From: Pachyseris speciosa
Taxonomy: Eukaryota; Cnidaria; Anthozoa; Scleractinia; Pachyseridae
Length of the DNA: 64,000 bases
Reading direction: 5' to 3'
Assembly (NCBI GenBank): GCA_016490735.1
Contig: JAEMWC010000629.1
Location: forward strand, 192,501 to 256,500
Part shown: positions 11,266 through 23,608 of the stretch, piece by piece
How the letters are laid out: each line of letters opens with the position of its first letter
Position numbering within the stretch: the stretch's first letter is position 1
The notes under the pieces: generated by a model
Database searches by the model: none
Told to the model about the DNA's origin: nothing
What the model saw: the letters and a program-made list of their open reading frames with translations, nothing else
Position numbers and translations under genes: made by a program

Positions 11266-14173
11266 TTGAAAACATATTGCAGAAAATTAGAAGTGCTTTA
11301 AATGTAGTTGAAGTTGTGACAGATGCCTCTGGCAGTATAAAGAAGATGATGAGTGAGTTGAAAAACAAAATAATGTTACATCATTTATTATACATTGAAC
11401 TCCATAACTCTTTTCTGATTGGCCGAAAGCGTACACTGAATTTTCGAAATCAGTGCCTGTGACGTCATAACTGCAGATTATACAATAAACATGTCAAGGA
11501 CACTCAAGGTCACGGGTTATCGTGTCATTTAAGACCGCAAAGATGATTTCCAAGGGTAATCACGCCAACTTCACGTGATTCATACCGCTTGTCAGTGAAG
11601 AAGCAGAAACATGACTTCCAAATTTTTGCTTTCAATGTATAATAAAACAATTATTAGATTTGGTTTTTGTGATATCCAGAATAATCAAGGTCTTGGTAAG
11701 GGTTATCAGCCTCAGCTTTCAGCTTCGGCTGATAACCCTCCCTCGCCCTGGATTATTCTGAATATCACAAAAACTTCATCCAATAATTGTTTATTATAAA
11801 TAGAGATAATTTAGTGCAAAATAGAAATTTCTGGTTCATGATCTTGTCTTATGGAATGCTAATCATTGCTTTTTGTCAGCCGTGGGTGACTGGTCTTAGT
11901 CCAATTCTTACCTTGTTTTTGAAAATATACTTGTATAGTATTCAGGTATTGAAGGTATTAATATCGAGGAATTTTTTGTCCACATTTCCACGAAGACAAT
12001 GATTAAATAAGGAACTTAACTCTTTAAACAAATCACATGATCTTCATTGGAGCAACAGAACAAACAATAAGATATAAGATCTGTTAGGGTGCTTGTGGTT
12101 GTATTAGAAGCAAGAGTAAAGTTGTAACAATTTTATTACTGTTAGTTATGTCAGAGTTATTGTTACACCTATTACTTTTCTCTACAGGCATACTGTTTAC
12201 AGATATTTTCAATTCTCTTGATGTATGGCACAAGGCTAAAAGCATTAGGAAGTGTGTCAATAAGGTAACAAATGTAGCATAATAAAACAAATTATTTACA
12301 TGTATTATGGCCTGGCAAAAAGTAGAATACTTTCAAAAACACAATTTGTGGATTGTTATTTCTTTATCAAGTATGATCAGGGCAGCAAACAATGACTTTG
12401 TTCTGAAATTATGCACTTTTCCCCACTGGGGAAGTAAATCTGGGTTTTACTTTTCCCCCTTCTTACAGTATTTTTTTGAAGGATTCAATTTTGCAAAATT
12501 CGCTTGCTCACTGGGCCTTGATTTTACCCAAACCCCAAGCCTTGTGCACCACTTGGCATTCTGCGGATAGGTGAAGGTGGCTGGGACACCAACTGGAATT
12601 GCTGTGGCTGAGCTAAAAGAGGTGACTTTTACTTCTTTTTTTCAGGCCGGCAGTACAAAGGAGCTTAAGAAAATAAGTGACTGGTCGGACCACATCATTA
12701 ACCACTTCTGGTACTGTTGTGAAGTGGCCTCTAAAGACACCACGAGTGATGAGGAGGCTCTGAGCAAGATGAAGGTAATTTGTCACTCACAAAATTGCAC
12801 CTGTAGGTAAAGTGAAAACCAACAAAGAATACAGAAAACAATTGACTAAAGAGAGGAAAAAATGACATTCTTCAGTACATCCAAAAAGCAAAAGAAAAAA
12901 AAAGGAAATGGAGGCTGAGAAGGAAATGCTACACTAGGTATATGATGCTTCTAGGATTGCAGACTTGCTCTAGGTGTAAGGAAATTTCTACACTGTAGTT
13001 GATAATAATGTAAATGTCTTTTCCACCATGCAGAACAAATGGATTGGCCTACTGCACCATGTCTGCAATGACCATGACTGGCCTGGAGGTAGTTGTGATC
13101 ATGGAGATTTACCTGAAGACCATTCCCTTCCATGGTTTGATCGAAGGTTTAAAGATTTTGAAGCCCTTCAAAAAATCATTCTCGACCCTGCATTGCTGGA
13201 GAGTTTCAAGTTTTACATCAAATTTAGGTAAATGTCTAAATTAGTTTTAAGTTACTTGTGTGATAAGTGCTCAGACTCAGTCCATTTTTTACCATACAAG
13301 GCTCTGGTGCTCTCTGGAGTGACAAGTAGTTAGTAAAAAATTAAGAACTTGTAATTCAGGTACATGTGTACTGAAAATCATTTTAGAATGTTTGCATTAC
13401 TTCAGGCATACAGGTCCTTTGGAGTGTGCCAACAGCATGTCTCTGATGTACACATCAAAGAAAGTCTCTTTCACGTAAGTTTTGCTAGATCAGTATTTTA
13501 CACCATTCTGAATCATGAATGGCTCATAATTAGACAGCTTTAGCTTTGCCACCTAACTTCACTGTTAATGAGGTGATGCTTCATATACAAAACTACTACA
13601 CTCTGACTGTATCACCTGTACAAAAAGCCTAATTTGCTTACTACTATAATAATAAAGTGCCAACAGCATCAGGCCCACCATCTTTCTTATCATTATAATT
13701 GTTTTTGTTATAATTGTCATATTGTTATTATAATATAGTTTCCTACTTTTATTTTCACATTGACCAATATAACCATGTCCTCCTATAGGAAAAAGGTTTA
13801 CAGAGCAAGAAAGAAGCTGACTGCAATAGACTGGAACTATCACAGTGATTTGCCATATGCCACAACTGAGGATGGTGAGACAATCATTACCAGAAAATAC
13901 AATCAGAGGACAAAATCTTGGGATGTGAGGACAGTGAAAATGGCCAACGACTATGGCTACATTTGGATTCTGATGGCTAGGATCTTAAAACTTCGAGCGG
14001 ATGATGATGATTCCGTTACACGGGAAGTTCCAATGGAGGCTGATGATCCCAGACTCATTGCTCCCACAATTGCAGAATGTGAGCCCCTGTCACCACACGA
14101 AATCCTTGCAAGACGCAAAAGTAGGTTTTCACAAGCAAGCAGCTCCATGTGCTTGATGAGAAAGCACTGCTGA
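11266..14173 (+). CDS. Catalytic and C-terminal exons of the transposase-type gene
   Basis: The block at 11266-11352 continues the exon cut by LINE-B and contains VVTDASGSIKKMM, ending at a gtgagt donor. It is followed by 12188-12264 (SLDVWHKAKSIRKC), 12646-12774 (SDWSDHIINHFWYCC), 13034-13227 (NKWIGLLHHVCNDHDW), 13406-13474 (HTGPLECANSMSL) and 13789-14173 (ARKKLTAIDWNYHSD, then an acidic tail). Every junction has AG and GT borders, and the leftover bases of each exon complete a codon in the next. The last exon reaches a TGA at 14171-14173, unless a donor near 14121 (gtaggt) leads further. The introns hold only a fold-back repeat (11641-11797) and AT-rich sequence. Confidence 0.75.
11641..11797. 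repeat. Fold-back (MITE-like) hairpin in an intron
   Basis: The left arm from AATAAAACAATTATTAG through GATATCCAGAATAATC pairs with the right arm GATTATTCTG through CAATAATTGTTTATT. An inner pair GGGTTATCAGCC / GGCTGATAACCC encloses a short loop. The arms differ at only a few bases. Such structures are typical of miniature inverted-repeat elements; the family is not identified. Confidence 0.75.
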
Positions 14174-15405
14174 CTCTGGTTTTCATATTGTTTTTGGACC
14201 ATGCTGATGATAAAATTTGTAATTTTTTTGAATAATAGGCTTCTATTATTTTTTTACTGAAAATGTACATAAGTTTCACAACTTTTCAGCCCTGGCTATC
14301 CCAAATAATTTTAATAGGTAATACAATGAAAGAGGTCCTTGTAGATGGGCAGTGTCTAAAAAGTTCCAATCTCGCATCTTTGTAGCACTGCAAAATTGTG
14401 GGCCCGATTACAATGAACCTTGAATGACATCAGAGTTGAAGTAATAAACTTTTGAAAAAACCTAGTGCTAAATGGCATTGTATAACCAAACAATAATTAC
14501 AGGAAGGAGAAATGTACCCAAAAAGTTTGAACATTTTGAAGCCAAGCTGACTATTATTGTCAAACAACCCTATCAAAGGAAACAAAAATTAATGCCCTTC
14601 TATCGAGCTCGAAAACCCATATATACACCTGTTGCTGATGGATAGTGCCGGCGAATACAAAGAACACAGCAAGAGGGAACAATTTTCATCTTTCCTTTTC
14701 CAAGGTAGCCATGTGTGTCTAAAACGTAGTTTCTGTAGGCAGCTTTGCGAAAAGTACGACTACTACTGTCCTGTCTATCATTGCGAATGTCTGCTGTATT
14801 CTTTGAACAAAGTTGTAAATATTCCGCATCTAAACAAAGTTTGCGAAATCACCGCCCATGTGAAACACTTCCTCCGGCCACAGCACTTATTTTCAACGTC
14901 CTGTGGCATTGTGCGACAGGACGTACATTTACACCATTCTGGAACTGGTTCCTGGTCTATAGATTGGTGACTTGGCTGTGGCACTCGTACAGGTGAGGTA
15001 TTGGCATCTAAATTAGGTTCTTGGTCAGAACCATTCTCATCTTCTGGCTCCAAAAGTAGTAGAGAATCCACATAGTCCATGCTACCGACACCCCTCTGCA
15101 ATGCTCTTATTGCCAATGTCTTTGCCATTTGTTCATCCAGGGTATTTATAAACTCCTAGAAAAAATATATTTTAGGGATAAATTACACATTGACAACAAT
15201 GTGTACAAATTCATGTCAACATGAAAGTGGAGTTCAAAGAAAAAACCTGTTACAATAGCTCCAGAAATTCTCAGTGGTATTTGGCTAATTTTCATTGCCA
15301 ATATGCAGACAGATATATGAATTTATAATTTATGTGATACATCAACAAGTGAGAGTAGACAATTTCACAATTTGTTATTTTAAAATAAGAAATGTGTTGT
15401 TCCAG

Positions 15406-15569
15406 AAAATACCCATATCCCTCCTATGGAAGGTTTTTTTTAATTTGAAACCCCCCCTCCAGAAATTCCATTTTAGTCTCATACTTTTGATTTAAAAATA
15501 TTGGGCTTTTGAACTCCCCTCCCCCTTGGAATTTCTATTAACCTTCCATGGGGTGGTCATGGATATTTT
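15406..15569. repeat. Fold-back MITE-like repeat
   Basis: AAAATACCCATATCCC with CTATGGAAGGTT at the left pairs with AACCTTCCATGGGG with CATGGATATTTT at the right. An inner pair GAAATTCC / GGAATTTC is also present. It lies in an intron of the minus-strand P2X7-domain gene. Confidence 0.65.
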
Positions 15570-15626
15570 ATGTAACTACACAATATATGTCAATTTTTCA
15601 TGCATCTGTGCTGTTATTGTCAATAG

Positions 15627-15690
15627 AATTTGTCATAACATTGTCAAAGTAGTGGATCCACAGCTACTTGGACAATGTTATGACGAAATT
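15627..15690. repeat. 64-bp near-perfect palindrome
   Basis: GTCATAACATTGTC (left) and GACAATGTTATGAC (right) are exact inverted copies. The 25 bp between them are themselves nearly palindromic around TGGATCCA, so the whole block can fold into one long hairpin. It lies close to the previous fold-back and is also intronic. Confidence 0.7.
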
Positions 15691-16619
15691 CATGATCAAC
15701 AACAGGACAGAAGGGTGGAAAACATACGTCTGTTCTTACAGTAATGGTATCACATTTCTTGACAAATACAGATACACAGCTCCACTGGAGTTTTTTAGGT
15801 CAAATTGAACATAGCTCGAAACGGAAGCCAAAAAAAAATAATAAACAAACCAACGGCAACTACAAACTATAAAAGCTTGCAATCTATGGGCCTATACTGT
15901 GTACTGGACAAGTAAATAATAACTAAGCTTGAGCTTATACTTGTAGCTAGACTCGCTGCAATAAAAGGTGAATGAACAATCGAATGAATATTCAGAAGGC
16001 CTGAATTTTTACCGCAACTCGTCGATTCTCCAATCTTCCCTCCTCTTCTTCACTTAGCAATTGCTCTTCGTTTCCTCGAGGTAAGTGACTTTTTGGGTAA
16101 CTGTTTGCTGATCCGCACTTTCCTCCTACATGTAACAACAACATTCTTCGGGTTTCATTTGCGTTTTCGACAGGAGGACAACTGTGTTTCACAGAAGGGT
16201 AAAGCTAGTAAACTGAACTTTTTTAGAAGCAAAACTTCGATCTACATTGTCAAATCAAACGGGCAAAATCATCCTCACAACCAGCCCTAAGGATTGCAGA
16301 TGGTAAACAGTGAAACTGACAGGCTTACCTTGTTCTTGCATGGCTTTCTCCGTGTTCCGCACACACAACTCGTAGAGCAGAATTTGTCTTCCGTTTTGCA
16401 AGGACATCCTTGCCGTTTCCTCCCAGTTTTAGTCATGCAAGCACTCGAACATCTGCATGACAGTTGTGGCTAGGCAAATATAAACAAATAAGCAGATAGT
16501 AAACAAAATATTCGATCGACGAACCGAGCTTGGAAATTGCAAAATTTGAACGGCTTTGTAGCGAAAAAAGGAGAAACTGTTTACCCTCACCTGCACCTCT
16601 TGATTGCTACTTGCCATTG

Positions 16620-17532
16620 AGAGAGCAAAAGTCGTGGTCAAAAAGCCGGAGGGTTAAGGGTAAAGATATTGAGTTCCCGAAAGCATTCAAAAGCATGTGA
16701 AACCGAGCTGAACCGCGGCGAATTGTTCTGGCGCGCGCAAGCTCCTATAACAATTTCTATTGGTTAAAATAAAGTTGGTGTCAATCAAGACTGCACATGC
16801 GCTTTATCGTGACAATGGCCCTTTAACCAGGCTTGAGCCTGCGATCCAATAAAAAACCAGTACCTGGTCAGTGATCAACTTAAAAAAAACAGCTGACCTC
16901 GATGAGGTCTTAACTTGAGCCCGCGATATGATCACATACTACTGGTCAGCGGATACCTTGTTTTGACAGGTGTCAATTGGCCATAACATTGATGTCCAAT
17001 ATCAAAAGGTGACACAAAACGTGGGTTACAACATATAATGGGACATTTCACATCGCATACATGGAAGGGCGGACGTACGGGGTACGTACGGTGGCCAAAA
17101 CCAAATTTTCTCAATTAGATGGGTTACCATATTTTCTTAGCAATGGTGCTCCGCTTGGCGGCACTTTGAGCTGCCGGAGCTCAGCTATGAGACAAACAAC
17201 ATGAAGCCTAAAAGCAGAGCTGCTTTTTCTACTTCACGAAGCAATCAGTAAAGTGTACAATTCTTTATGCATTAAGTATAAAAACCAATAAATACTACTT
17301 AATACAGTTACACATGCTCCTCAGTGAAGACACCAGTAAACTCACAAGCTAGAATTGGAAAAATAACTCTTGATGTAATCAGCCTCTAAATATGAAATTA
17401 CATGTAAATTGATACTAACATAGCACTTTCTCTTTCAATGAAAATCTTGATAAATGAAACTTTGAGTCCATGATCCAAAGGAAAAAATATGCTATGAAAA
17501 GGAAGAACCTTTGAAATGGCATTGTGCACGAA
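16620..17532. other. Intergenic stretch, no gene recognised
   Basis: No supported coding sequence. Two near-copies of TTGAGCC(T/C)GCGAT at about 16833 and 16915, with similar TGGTCAG-containing flanks, suggest an old interspersed repeat. I cannot assign it to a family. Confidence 0.4.
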
Positions 17533-18005
17533 TGTCACGTTATCTGCAATTAGTTACATTCAAGGACTACTTGTCTTCATAATTGTAGCATTGATTATTT
17601 TATCGCATGATCATTACATATCCGTTTTTTAGCTAGGCGTACAAAGCTTTATTCATTTTTATTTCCTTTACGTCAGAATGCATGCATTAGATTAGTCTTT
17701 TCCTGGGCACGTTTACTCAGTTGTAAGGAGTCCCTCACACTGTTAGGAGCTATCGGAGAACGTTTGGAGTTGTTTTAACTGTAGCAGATTTGGAGTTCTC
17801 ACCCCCAAAGTCAAGATCAGACGTAAGTCATGCTTGTAGACCTTGTAGTTCGTTTTTCCTTTTCCTACATAGAGTATTGTCGTAGTTTTCGTTTCTTCTA
17901 CCGTAAAAATCACACGTTTCCTTTTAGCTTTCACCGCAAGTGCTGTAAATAGTCGGACTAGCCTGATTTTAATAAATGCGTTGAATCTTGCTGACCGCCT
18001 AGTAC
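17533..18005 (+). repeat. 5' LTR of the BEL/Pao element
   Basis: Similar over its length to 24624-25060, with small indels; it contains about 30 bp (near 17785) absent from the 3' copy. Similarity stops at CGCCTAGTAC. The end is set by loss of similarity, not by a clear CA terminus, so the true border may lie a few bases away. Confidence 0.75.
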
Positions 18006-18522
18006 TTCACTGTGGTTGAGCTGGTGAACTCCAATGCCTTTATGCCACACGGCTATGACACTGGGAACACGACAGTGACAAGTCTGATGCATCAACAACA
18101 GAGGCCTGAGAGGTAAGCCGTATCTAACTGTATTTAAAACCCGAGTCATGGAAAGATGGCATGCAATGACATTGTTGCAGTCACGGAGTTTGGAGTTAGG
18201 AGAAGTACAATGTAAAAGGAGAATTCATTTAAGGCCCTTCAAAATGCCATAGAAGATGAATGGAGACAAATCCTCAAATCGTGTAGGAGACTCTTGATTA
18301 TCATGCAATCAGTTGAGGAGACTCAGATGACACTAATATTGACACCAAAGCGAGCGACCTCACGGCCGCAAACCTCTTTCAAAGCCTGCCCACTCTGTAT
18401 GAGCAGGATCGTCACGGTAATTTATAGATGGAGCCCAACTCAAGAAGGAAAATGAGATCTTAAGATGAGCCCTGCTACTTATCCATAGTTTAAAGAATAG
18501 AATTGCTAGACAATCCGACGAA

Positions 18523-20279
18523 TTGTTGGAGTCACCATCTGTTATTTGTTCTCATCATTCTTCATGCTGCTCATTGGTGTCAAGCACCAGCAGCAGCATT
18601 GCTAGATTGCAAGCGCAAGCGGATGCCAGAGCCACAAGCGAAGATGCTCAGTACACATGCCTTATAGGAGAAAAGGAGCTTGAGTGCAGAACACGTGATG
18701 CCGAGGCGGAAAGGATTCGGCAACAAGAGATAATGATACTAGGAGCAGATAAAAAGGCTGCTGTAGCAAATGCGAAGCTAAAAGTTTTTTAAGAAGCCCT
18801 ACTAGAACAGGAGTCGGGGAGAGATTCTGAATTGCCATCACTCCAAGTTCCCGGAATAAAAAACTAAGAGCACACTTCACAATGGGTAGAGTCTTCTCAC
18901 ACTTAATCCCCCACCCACGGATTATCGATCACTCCACGGAACTACACAAGAATCGGTGAATACCTTAGAACAATCGAAGCCTTTATCGCCTCTGGCAGCA
19001 CCAAAACGTCGATCTTTCAGCCAATATCTGGCAATCCAATTGTCCGGAAACGAAGATAAGAGAGCGCAAGAAGATACTCACTGTAATAGACAGCCAATTA
19101 TCACATCGATTCCCTTAACAGATATCACTGGAAGCCAGCTGTTTGAGACATTGACATCAGTAAACCAGCAACTTGTTGCGGGACTCACGCAACAAAATCT
19201 GTCTAAATGCGAACCGGACCCTTTCAACGGGGTCCCCACGCTTTTTCACCCGTGGAAAGCAGAGTTCAAAGCCATGATTAGGTACATCAGCATATCCCCC
19301 AATTGGAGAGCCCCAATAAGTCGTCAACAGTTATTGAAAAAGGAGACATTGTGACCCCTGTGGGCTATTGAGAAACCTCTGGGCGGAATTGGAGAGGCAT
19401 TTCAGCAGTGACTGCAAGAGCGAATGCACGCTTTTGCCGAGAAAGTGAACATGACAAGCTTCAAGAATTTGCCGACCTCTGCGCCAATGCGTCAGCCAAA
19501 TATTTTGCCTGCCTGGCGTCGTGTCTCTACTTTCCTAATGCAATACAGCCGATCACAGCTAAGCTACCACCATCGCTTCGTGGGAAGTGGGAGAAAGAAA
19601 TTGCCAAGTTCTCGGAGAACAACGGAGACACCTATCCTGGCTTTCACGTTTTTCAGAAGTTATCCAAAAACATGCTAGGATAAAAAACAATCCAAACATC
19701 AATATCGGAGCTAGACTTGTCAATCCTTCTATTGAAATGCCTTGTCGAACGGGACAGAAAAATAAGACGCTTAAAACAAACGTTGACCCCAATGACACAA
19801 ACGCACCAACAAGAGGAAGGGAGACAAATCGTTGCCCATTCCATGACAGAGACGGACACAGCTTAGAGGAGTGCAAAACCTTCACTGCAAAGACATTAGA
19901 GGAGAAGAATGAATGGATCCTTCAGGCTGGACTTTGCTATCATTGTCTATCCGAAGGCCACAGAGCAAGGGATTGCAAACAAACAATCCAATGCAGTATA
20001 TGCAAGGACAAACGCCTCAGTGCACTCCTCCACAAAGAGAAGCAGAGGAAACCTGAAGGTGGATCGTCAGTCAACTCAAAATGTACATCCCTTTGCGGCG
20101 CTAGTGAGGGCGGTGCCTCATGCAGCAAACTAGTATTTGTTGATGTCATCATCAAAGAGAGACCGGAAAGTATTTGTAGAGTCTACGCGAAAATTGACGA
20201 CCAAACCAACATGTCCCTGATAACCAGCGAACTTGCCAATGAATTAGGAGCTACGGCCCACAAGAAAGGTACTACATAA
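18523..20279 (+). pseudogene. BEL/Pao gag and protease remnants
   Basis: An N-terminal coiled-coil-like segment lies at 18523-18792 (SSSIARLQAQADARA, later AVANAKLKVF). The frame then restarts at 18956, 19408 and 19587 through stops and shifts. The capsid-like part has DPFNGVPTLFHPWKAEF, typical of Pao gag. Zinc knuckles follow at about 19930-20010 (CYHCLSEGHRARDC and CSICKD). Downstream, KIDDQTNMSLITSELANELG resembles the retropepsin-like region of BEL elements, but the usual DTG-type triad is not clear. Confidence 0.7.
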
Positions 20280-20424
20280 CTACATGCAGCAGCAAAAAAG
20301 AGGAAAAGTATGGACATGTGACAGGTGTGGTCCTAAAATCCTTAAACGGATTGGAGTCCGAACTGCCTACCCTCATCGAATGCAATAACATCCGTCCGGT
20401 AAACAAGAGATCACAACACCAGAG

Positions 20425-21519
20425 ATGGCAAGGAGATTCCCTCACCTCAACGATATCATGAGCAATATCCTGCGGCGCACATGTCGCACCAGTCTTCTCG
20501 TGGCTGATTCGAGGGAGATGTCAACAGGCACAAACAATTACAAATTTCTGGCATGTCCTAACCAGTTTAAAGTGAAAGACAGCTTTCTTGAGAAAAAGAA
20601 AGACCTAATGGACGACGTATTCATTACGAGTCAGGAAGATAATGATGTGAGTCTATCTTGTAAGGATCGCAACTTCTTAGATATCATGGAAAAACAAGCA
20701 AGCAAAAAAACAAGCAAGGGAACTGGGAAATGCCCCTACCTTTCCGCTGTAAACATCCTCATTTGCCAAACAATTGAAGTCAAGCAGTCAACCGCTTAAA
20801 TGGCCTCATTCGCGCCTCAGATGGCAAATGACTACGTGGAGTTCATGGAGAAGATCATCGAAAAAGGCCCACCTCCTGGTGCCAACTCAGTTGAAGTCAT
20901 GCAGGCATTCCCAGCCGAAGATAGGAGAAATGAAGTATGAGGTCTAGATCTTCGGCACGACAGCCTTCCCGCATAGTGCTCTCTTGGAGTCTTTAGGAAC
21001 CTTGAGGAAGACATCTTCACGTTCAAGGTTTTCCTTTCCAAAAAGCCCTTCACCCGGAGAGGAGTACTGTTGGTCGCAAACTCAATTTATGATCCACTAG
21101 GCCTAGCAGTACCAGTATTACTTGAAGGAAAATTACTGCTCCAGCAGCTAGTACTATTGGGGAAGAAAAACATTAAGGACAAACCTCTAGGATGGGACGA
21201 CCCTCTACCAGAAATCCTATTATCACAGTGGCAACGTTGGAGAAATGTTTCAGTACCCTGCTGCTACCACCCAACCGGTTTCGGGAAGATTGTAAGAAGA
21301 GAAATCCATGCCTTGTCGGATGCAAGCAAGGACGCAATTGAAGCTTCAATATACTTACAGCTTTTTAATGATAGAGGAGAAATCTCCACGACCTTGCTCT
21401 TCGGTCAATCAAAGGTAGCACCTGCTCAGACCACAAGCACCCCGCGCCTAGAGCTGTGTGCCACTGTCCTTGCTTTACAAGCTGTTGACAAGATCATAAA
21501 GGAGATAGACATAATATAA
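20425..21519 (+). pseudogene. BEL/Pao pol: RT remnant and A17/RNase H-side region
   Basis: At 20425-20799 the frame holds MARRFPHLNDI and LSCKDRNFLDIMEK, the region leading into the reverse transcriptase. The palm with its catalytic YxDD is absent. At 20980-21519 the sequence resumes with the Pao-specific segment VANSIYDPLGLAVPVLLEGK, LGWDDPLPE and ALSDASKDAIEASIY (RNase H-like). Several frameshifts separate the parts. The deletion removes the enzymatic centre. Confidence 0.7.
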
Positions 21520-21706
21520 TACGGAGGTAACCCCTCCCTTCACAAACTTTGGTTTCGACGTTTTCTGCCACTGGAGGATATGTTCTCGGAAGACACATGG
21601 AGGCAAGGTCAAGTCTAAACGCTGGGGCCTGGTATTCACTTGCCTTAGTAGTCACTTGCCTTAGTATTCACTTGTTGAGGATGTTGAAATAAATGATCCT
21701 AAGTCT

Positions 21707-22684
21707 ATGGCTGATGCTTTAAACAATTTTTTTGCTAATATTGGAAATAATTTGACAAAGAATATTCCTAGTGTCAATAAATCCCCCTTTCTGTACCTCA
21801 CAGCTCCATCCCAAGATAATTTTTTTCTCTTTCCTACAACAACCGTTGAAATTGAAAATGAAATTACTGGGCTAAATGCTAATAAGTCTACTGGGCCTTA
21901 CAGAATACCAGTTGCTATTTTAAAAGCTACCAAACATGTTATTTCTGCACCTCTTGAAATTATATTCAATGCTTCCTTTTCTACTGGAATTGTCCCAGAT
22001 TTATTCAAAATAGCTAAAGTCACCACTGTTTTTAAAACGGGCGTGCAATCAAGTTTAAATAATTATCGTCCCATTTCTATTCTCTCAATATACAACAAAC
22101 TGTTAGAAAAGTTAATGCATAAGAGAATATTAGAATTTTGGGGGACGAAAAAAGTAATTTATTGCAAGCAGTTTGGCTTCCGTGCAAAACACTCCACAGA
22201 TCACGCTATCCTAAGCATCATTGACTTGATTCAACATGCAATTGATTGTCAGGAATTTTCTTGTGGTATATTTTTGGATTTCAGTAAAGCCTTTGATACT
22301 GTAAATCATTACATCTTGATTGAAAAACTTGATTATTATGTAACCAAAGATAGGTTCACCTCTTATCTTACCAACAGATATCAATATGTTTCCTTGGACC
22401 TAACTGAGTCTGAACTTCAAACTGTTTCTTGTGGTGTTCCTCAAGGCTCAGTTATTGGCCCTCTATTATTTCTTGTATATATCACTGACTTTAGCAACTG
22501 TTCTGAAATTATAGATTTTCATTTATTTGCAGATGATGCCAATTTGTTTTATAAACACAAAAATCTTGAAGTCTTTGAACTTAAAGTAAACAATGAACTA
22601 GTAAATATTCATACTTGGTTAAGTGCTAACAAACTTTCTCTTAATATTGATAAGTCTAACTTTGTCATCTTCCACCCTCCATAA
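21707..22684 (+). pseudogene. LINE-C reverse transcriptase fragment
   Basis: This 325-residue open frame spans the RT from the fingers to just past the catalytic FADD motif and stops before the thumb; downstream parts sit in other frames. All main RT motifs are present and uninterrupted in this section, so decay here is limited to the 5' truncation and the later frameshifts. Confidence 0.85.
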
Positions 22685-23608
22685 AGAAAGTTACCCTTCC
22701 ATGTCACACTCTCTTTAAATGGCATAAACTTAAACAGTTCTCATTAAAATATTTAGGTATTATAATAGATTCTAATTTATCATGAAAAAGTCATGTAAGC
22801 TATATTGCTAAAATGATTAAGCGAAATACTGGGATTCTTTCTAAACCTCGTTATTTTTTGAATTCTGATTTTCTGGTTAAACTATATTATGCCTTAATAT
22901 ATCTCTTCTTAACCTATGGTTTAATTTCTTGGGGTACACCTATTCTTCAACTACCCAGCCTTTGTTTATTTTACAAAAGAGAGCAATGCGAGTGATGACT
23001 TGCTCTAAATTTCATGAGCATTCCAGTCCAATTTTCAAACGCTTAAATATTGTTAAACGGCCTGATCTAGTCTTTCCTAATATTGCTGTCTTTATGCATA
23101 AATTTCACAATAGACGATTACTATTGGTGTTTGATACTTTCTTCACACAAGTCAAAAAAAGACATAATTATAATACAAGAAGTGCCTCTAATATGTCCTA
23201 TACTTGACCTAAAGTAAGAACTAATTATGGAATACATGTATTTAACATAAGATTTAAGGGCCCCAAAGTATGGAACTCAATCAGTGAAAATTTGAAAACC
23301 TGCCCTATTTCAAACTTCAAGAAATCTGTAAAAAGCGATCTTGTCAATGATTATTAGTTACTTGTATTCTTATTAACAGTTGTGTTGTTTCCCAGATTAC
23401 CTGTAAATTAGTCTTTTGCTAAATTCTGTCACTTTTCCCAGTCTTAATGCCTTGCATTCATATATATAATTTAATTATTTTAAGCTTCCTTCCTAGCGTA
23501 CAAATAGCGTTTTTCCTCTTCTCTTCTCTTTTTTTCTTTTTATGAGTTTATTTGTGCTTCAGTCTTCTTGCTGACCTATAATTTATTTCTATTTATTGTC
23601 GATGTCAA

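Larger units (their letters stand above)
938..14173 (+). pseudogene. Multi-exon transposase-type gene split by two LINEs
   Basis: I join exon blocks 938-1167, 1267-1367, 1512-1606, 2414-2483 (donor uncertain), about 5632-5690, 5881-5962, 6083-6933 continuing at 11266-11352, 12188-12264, 12646-12774, 13034-13227, 13406-13474 and 13789-14173. Apart from the junctions around LINE-A, which I could not resolve, every junction has AG and GT borders and keeps one frame with no stop. The protein has a basic N-terminus, a Ser/Asp/Glu-rich middle, a Cys/His motif (CRHPGCQLG and CSAGHAG), then GDGQCDSPGF, TDASGSIKKMM and SLDVWHKAK, which look like parts of a DDE-type catalytic core, and a basic C-terminus. 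I recognise the family as a repeated protein of cnidarians and fish but cannot name it surely. LINE-A and LINE-B interrupt it. It could be a spliced mobile-element gene or a domesticated one; the LINE in the catalytic exon makes this copy non-functional unless the allele is polymorphic. Confidence 0.75.
14600..16617 (-). pseudogene. Gene with Cys-rich and P2X7-type intracellular domains, frameshifted
   Basis: Exon 1 (16617-16591) encodes MASSNQEVQ. Exon 2 (16469-16329) is phase-matched and encodes a Cys-rich module with CRCSSAC, QGCPCKTEDKFC and CVCGTRRKPCKNK. A further exon (within about 16190-16014) and a last exon starting at 15155 (EFINTLDEQMAKTLAIRALQ) follow. Downstream lies EWCKCTSCRTMPQ with later Cys pairs, as in the zinc-binding C-terminal domain of P2X7 receptors, which in cnidarians occurs in many proteins without a channel part. 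The frame ends early at 14778, but the adjoining frame continues the domain (FRKLCLDAE, SSRTFRKAAYRNYV, PSATGVYMGF) to a stop at 14600-14602. A one-base shift near 14845-14865 is therefore inferred. It could be a true pseudogene or a sequencing error. No membrane segments are seen. Confidence 0.7.

Noticed and set aside
14778..14860. C-terminal end of the minus-strand P2X7-domain frame at 14778
   Set aside because: The adjoining frame carries the expected continuation to 14600, so this end is a frameshift product.
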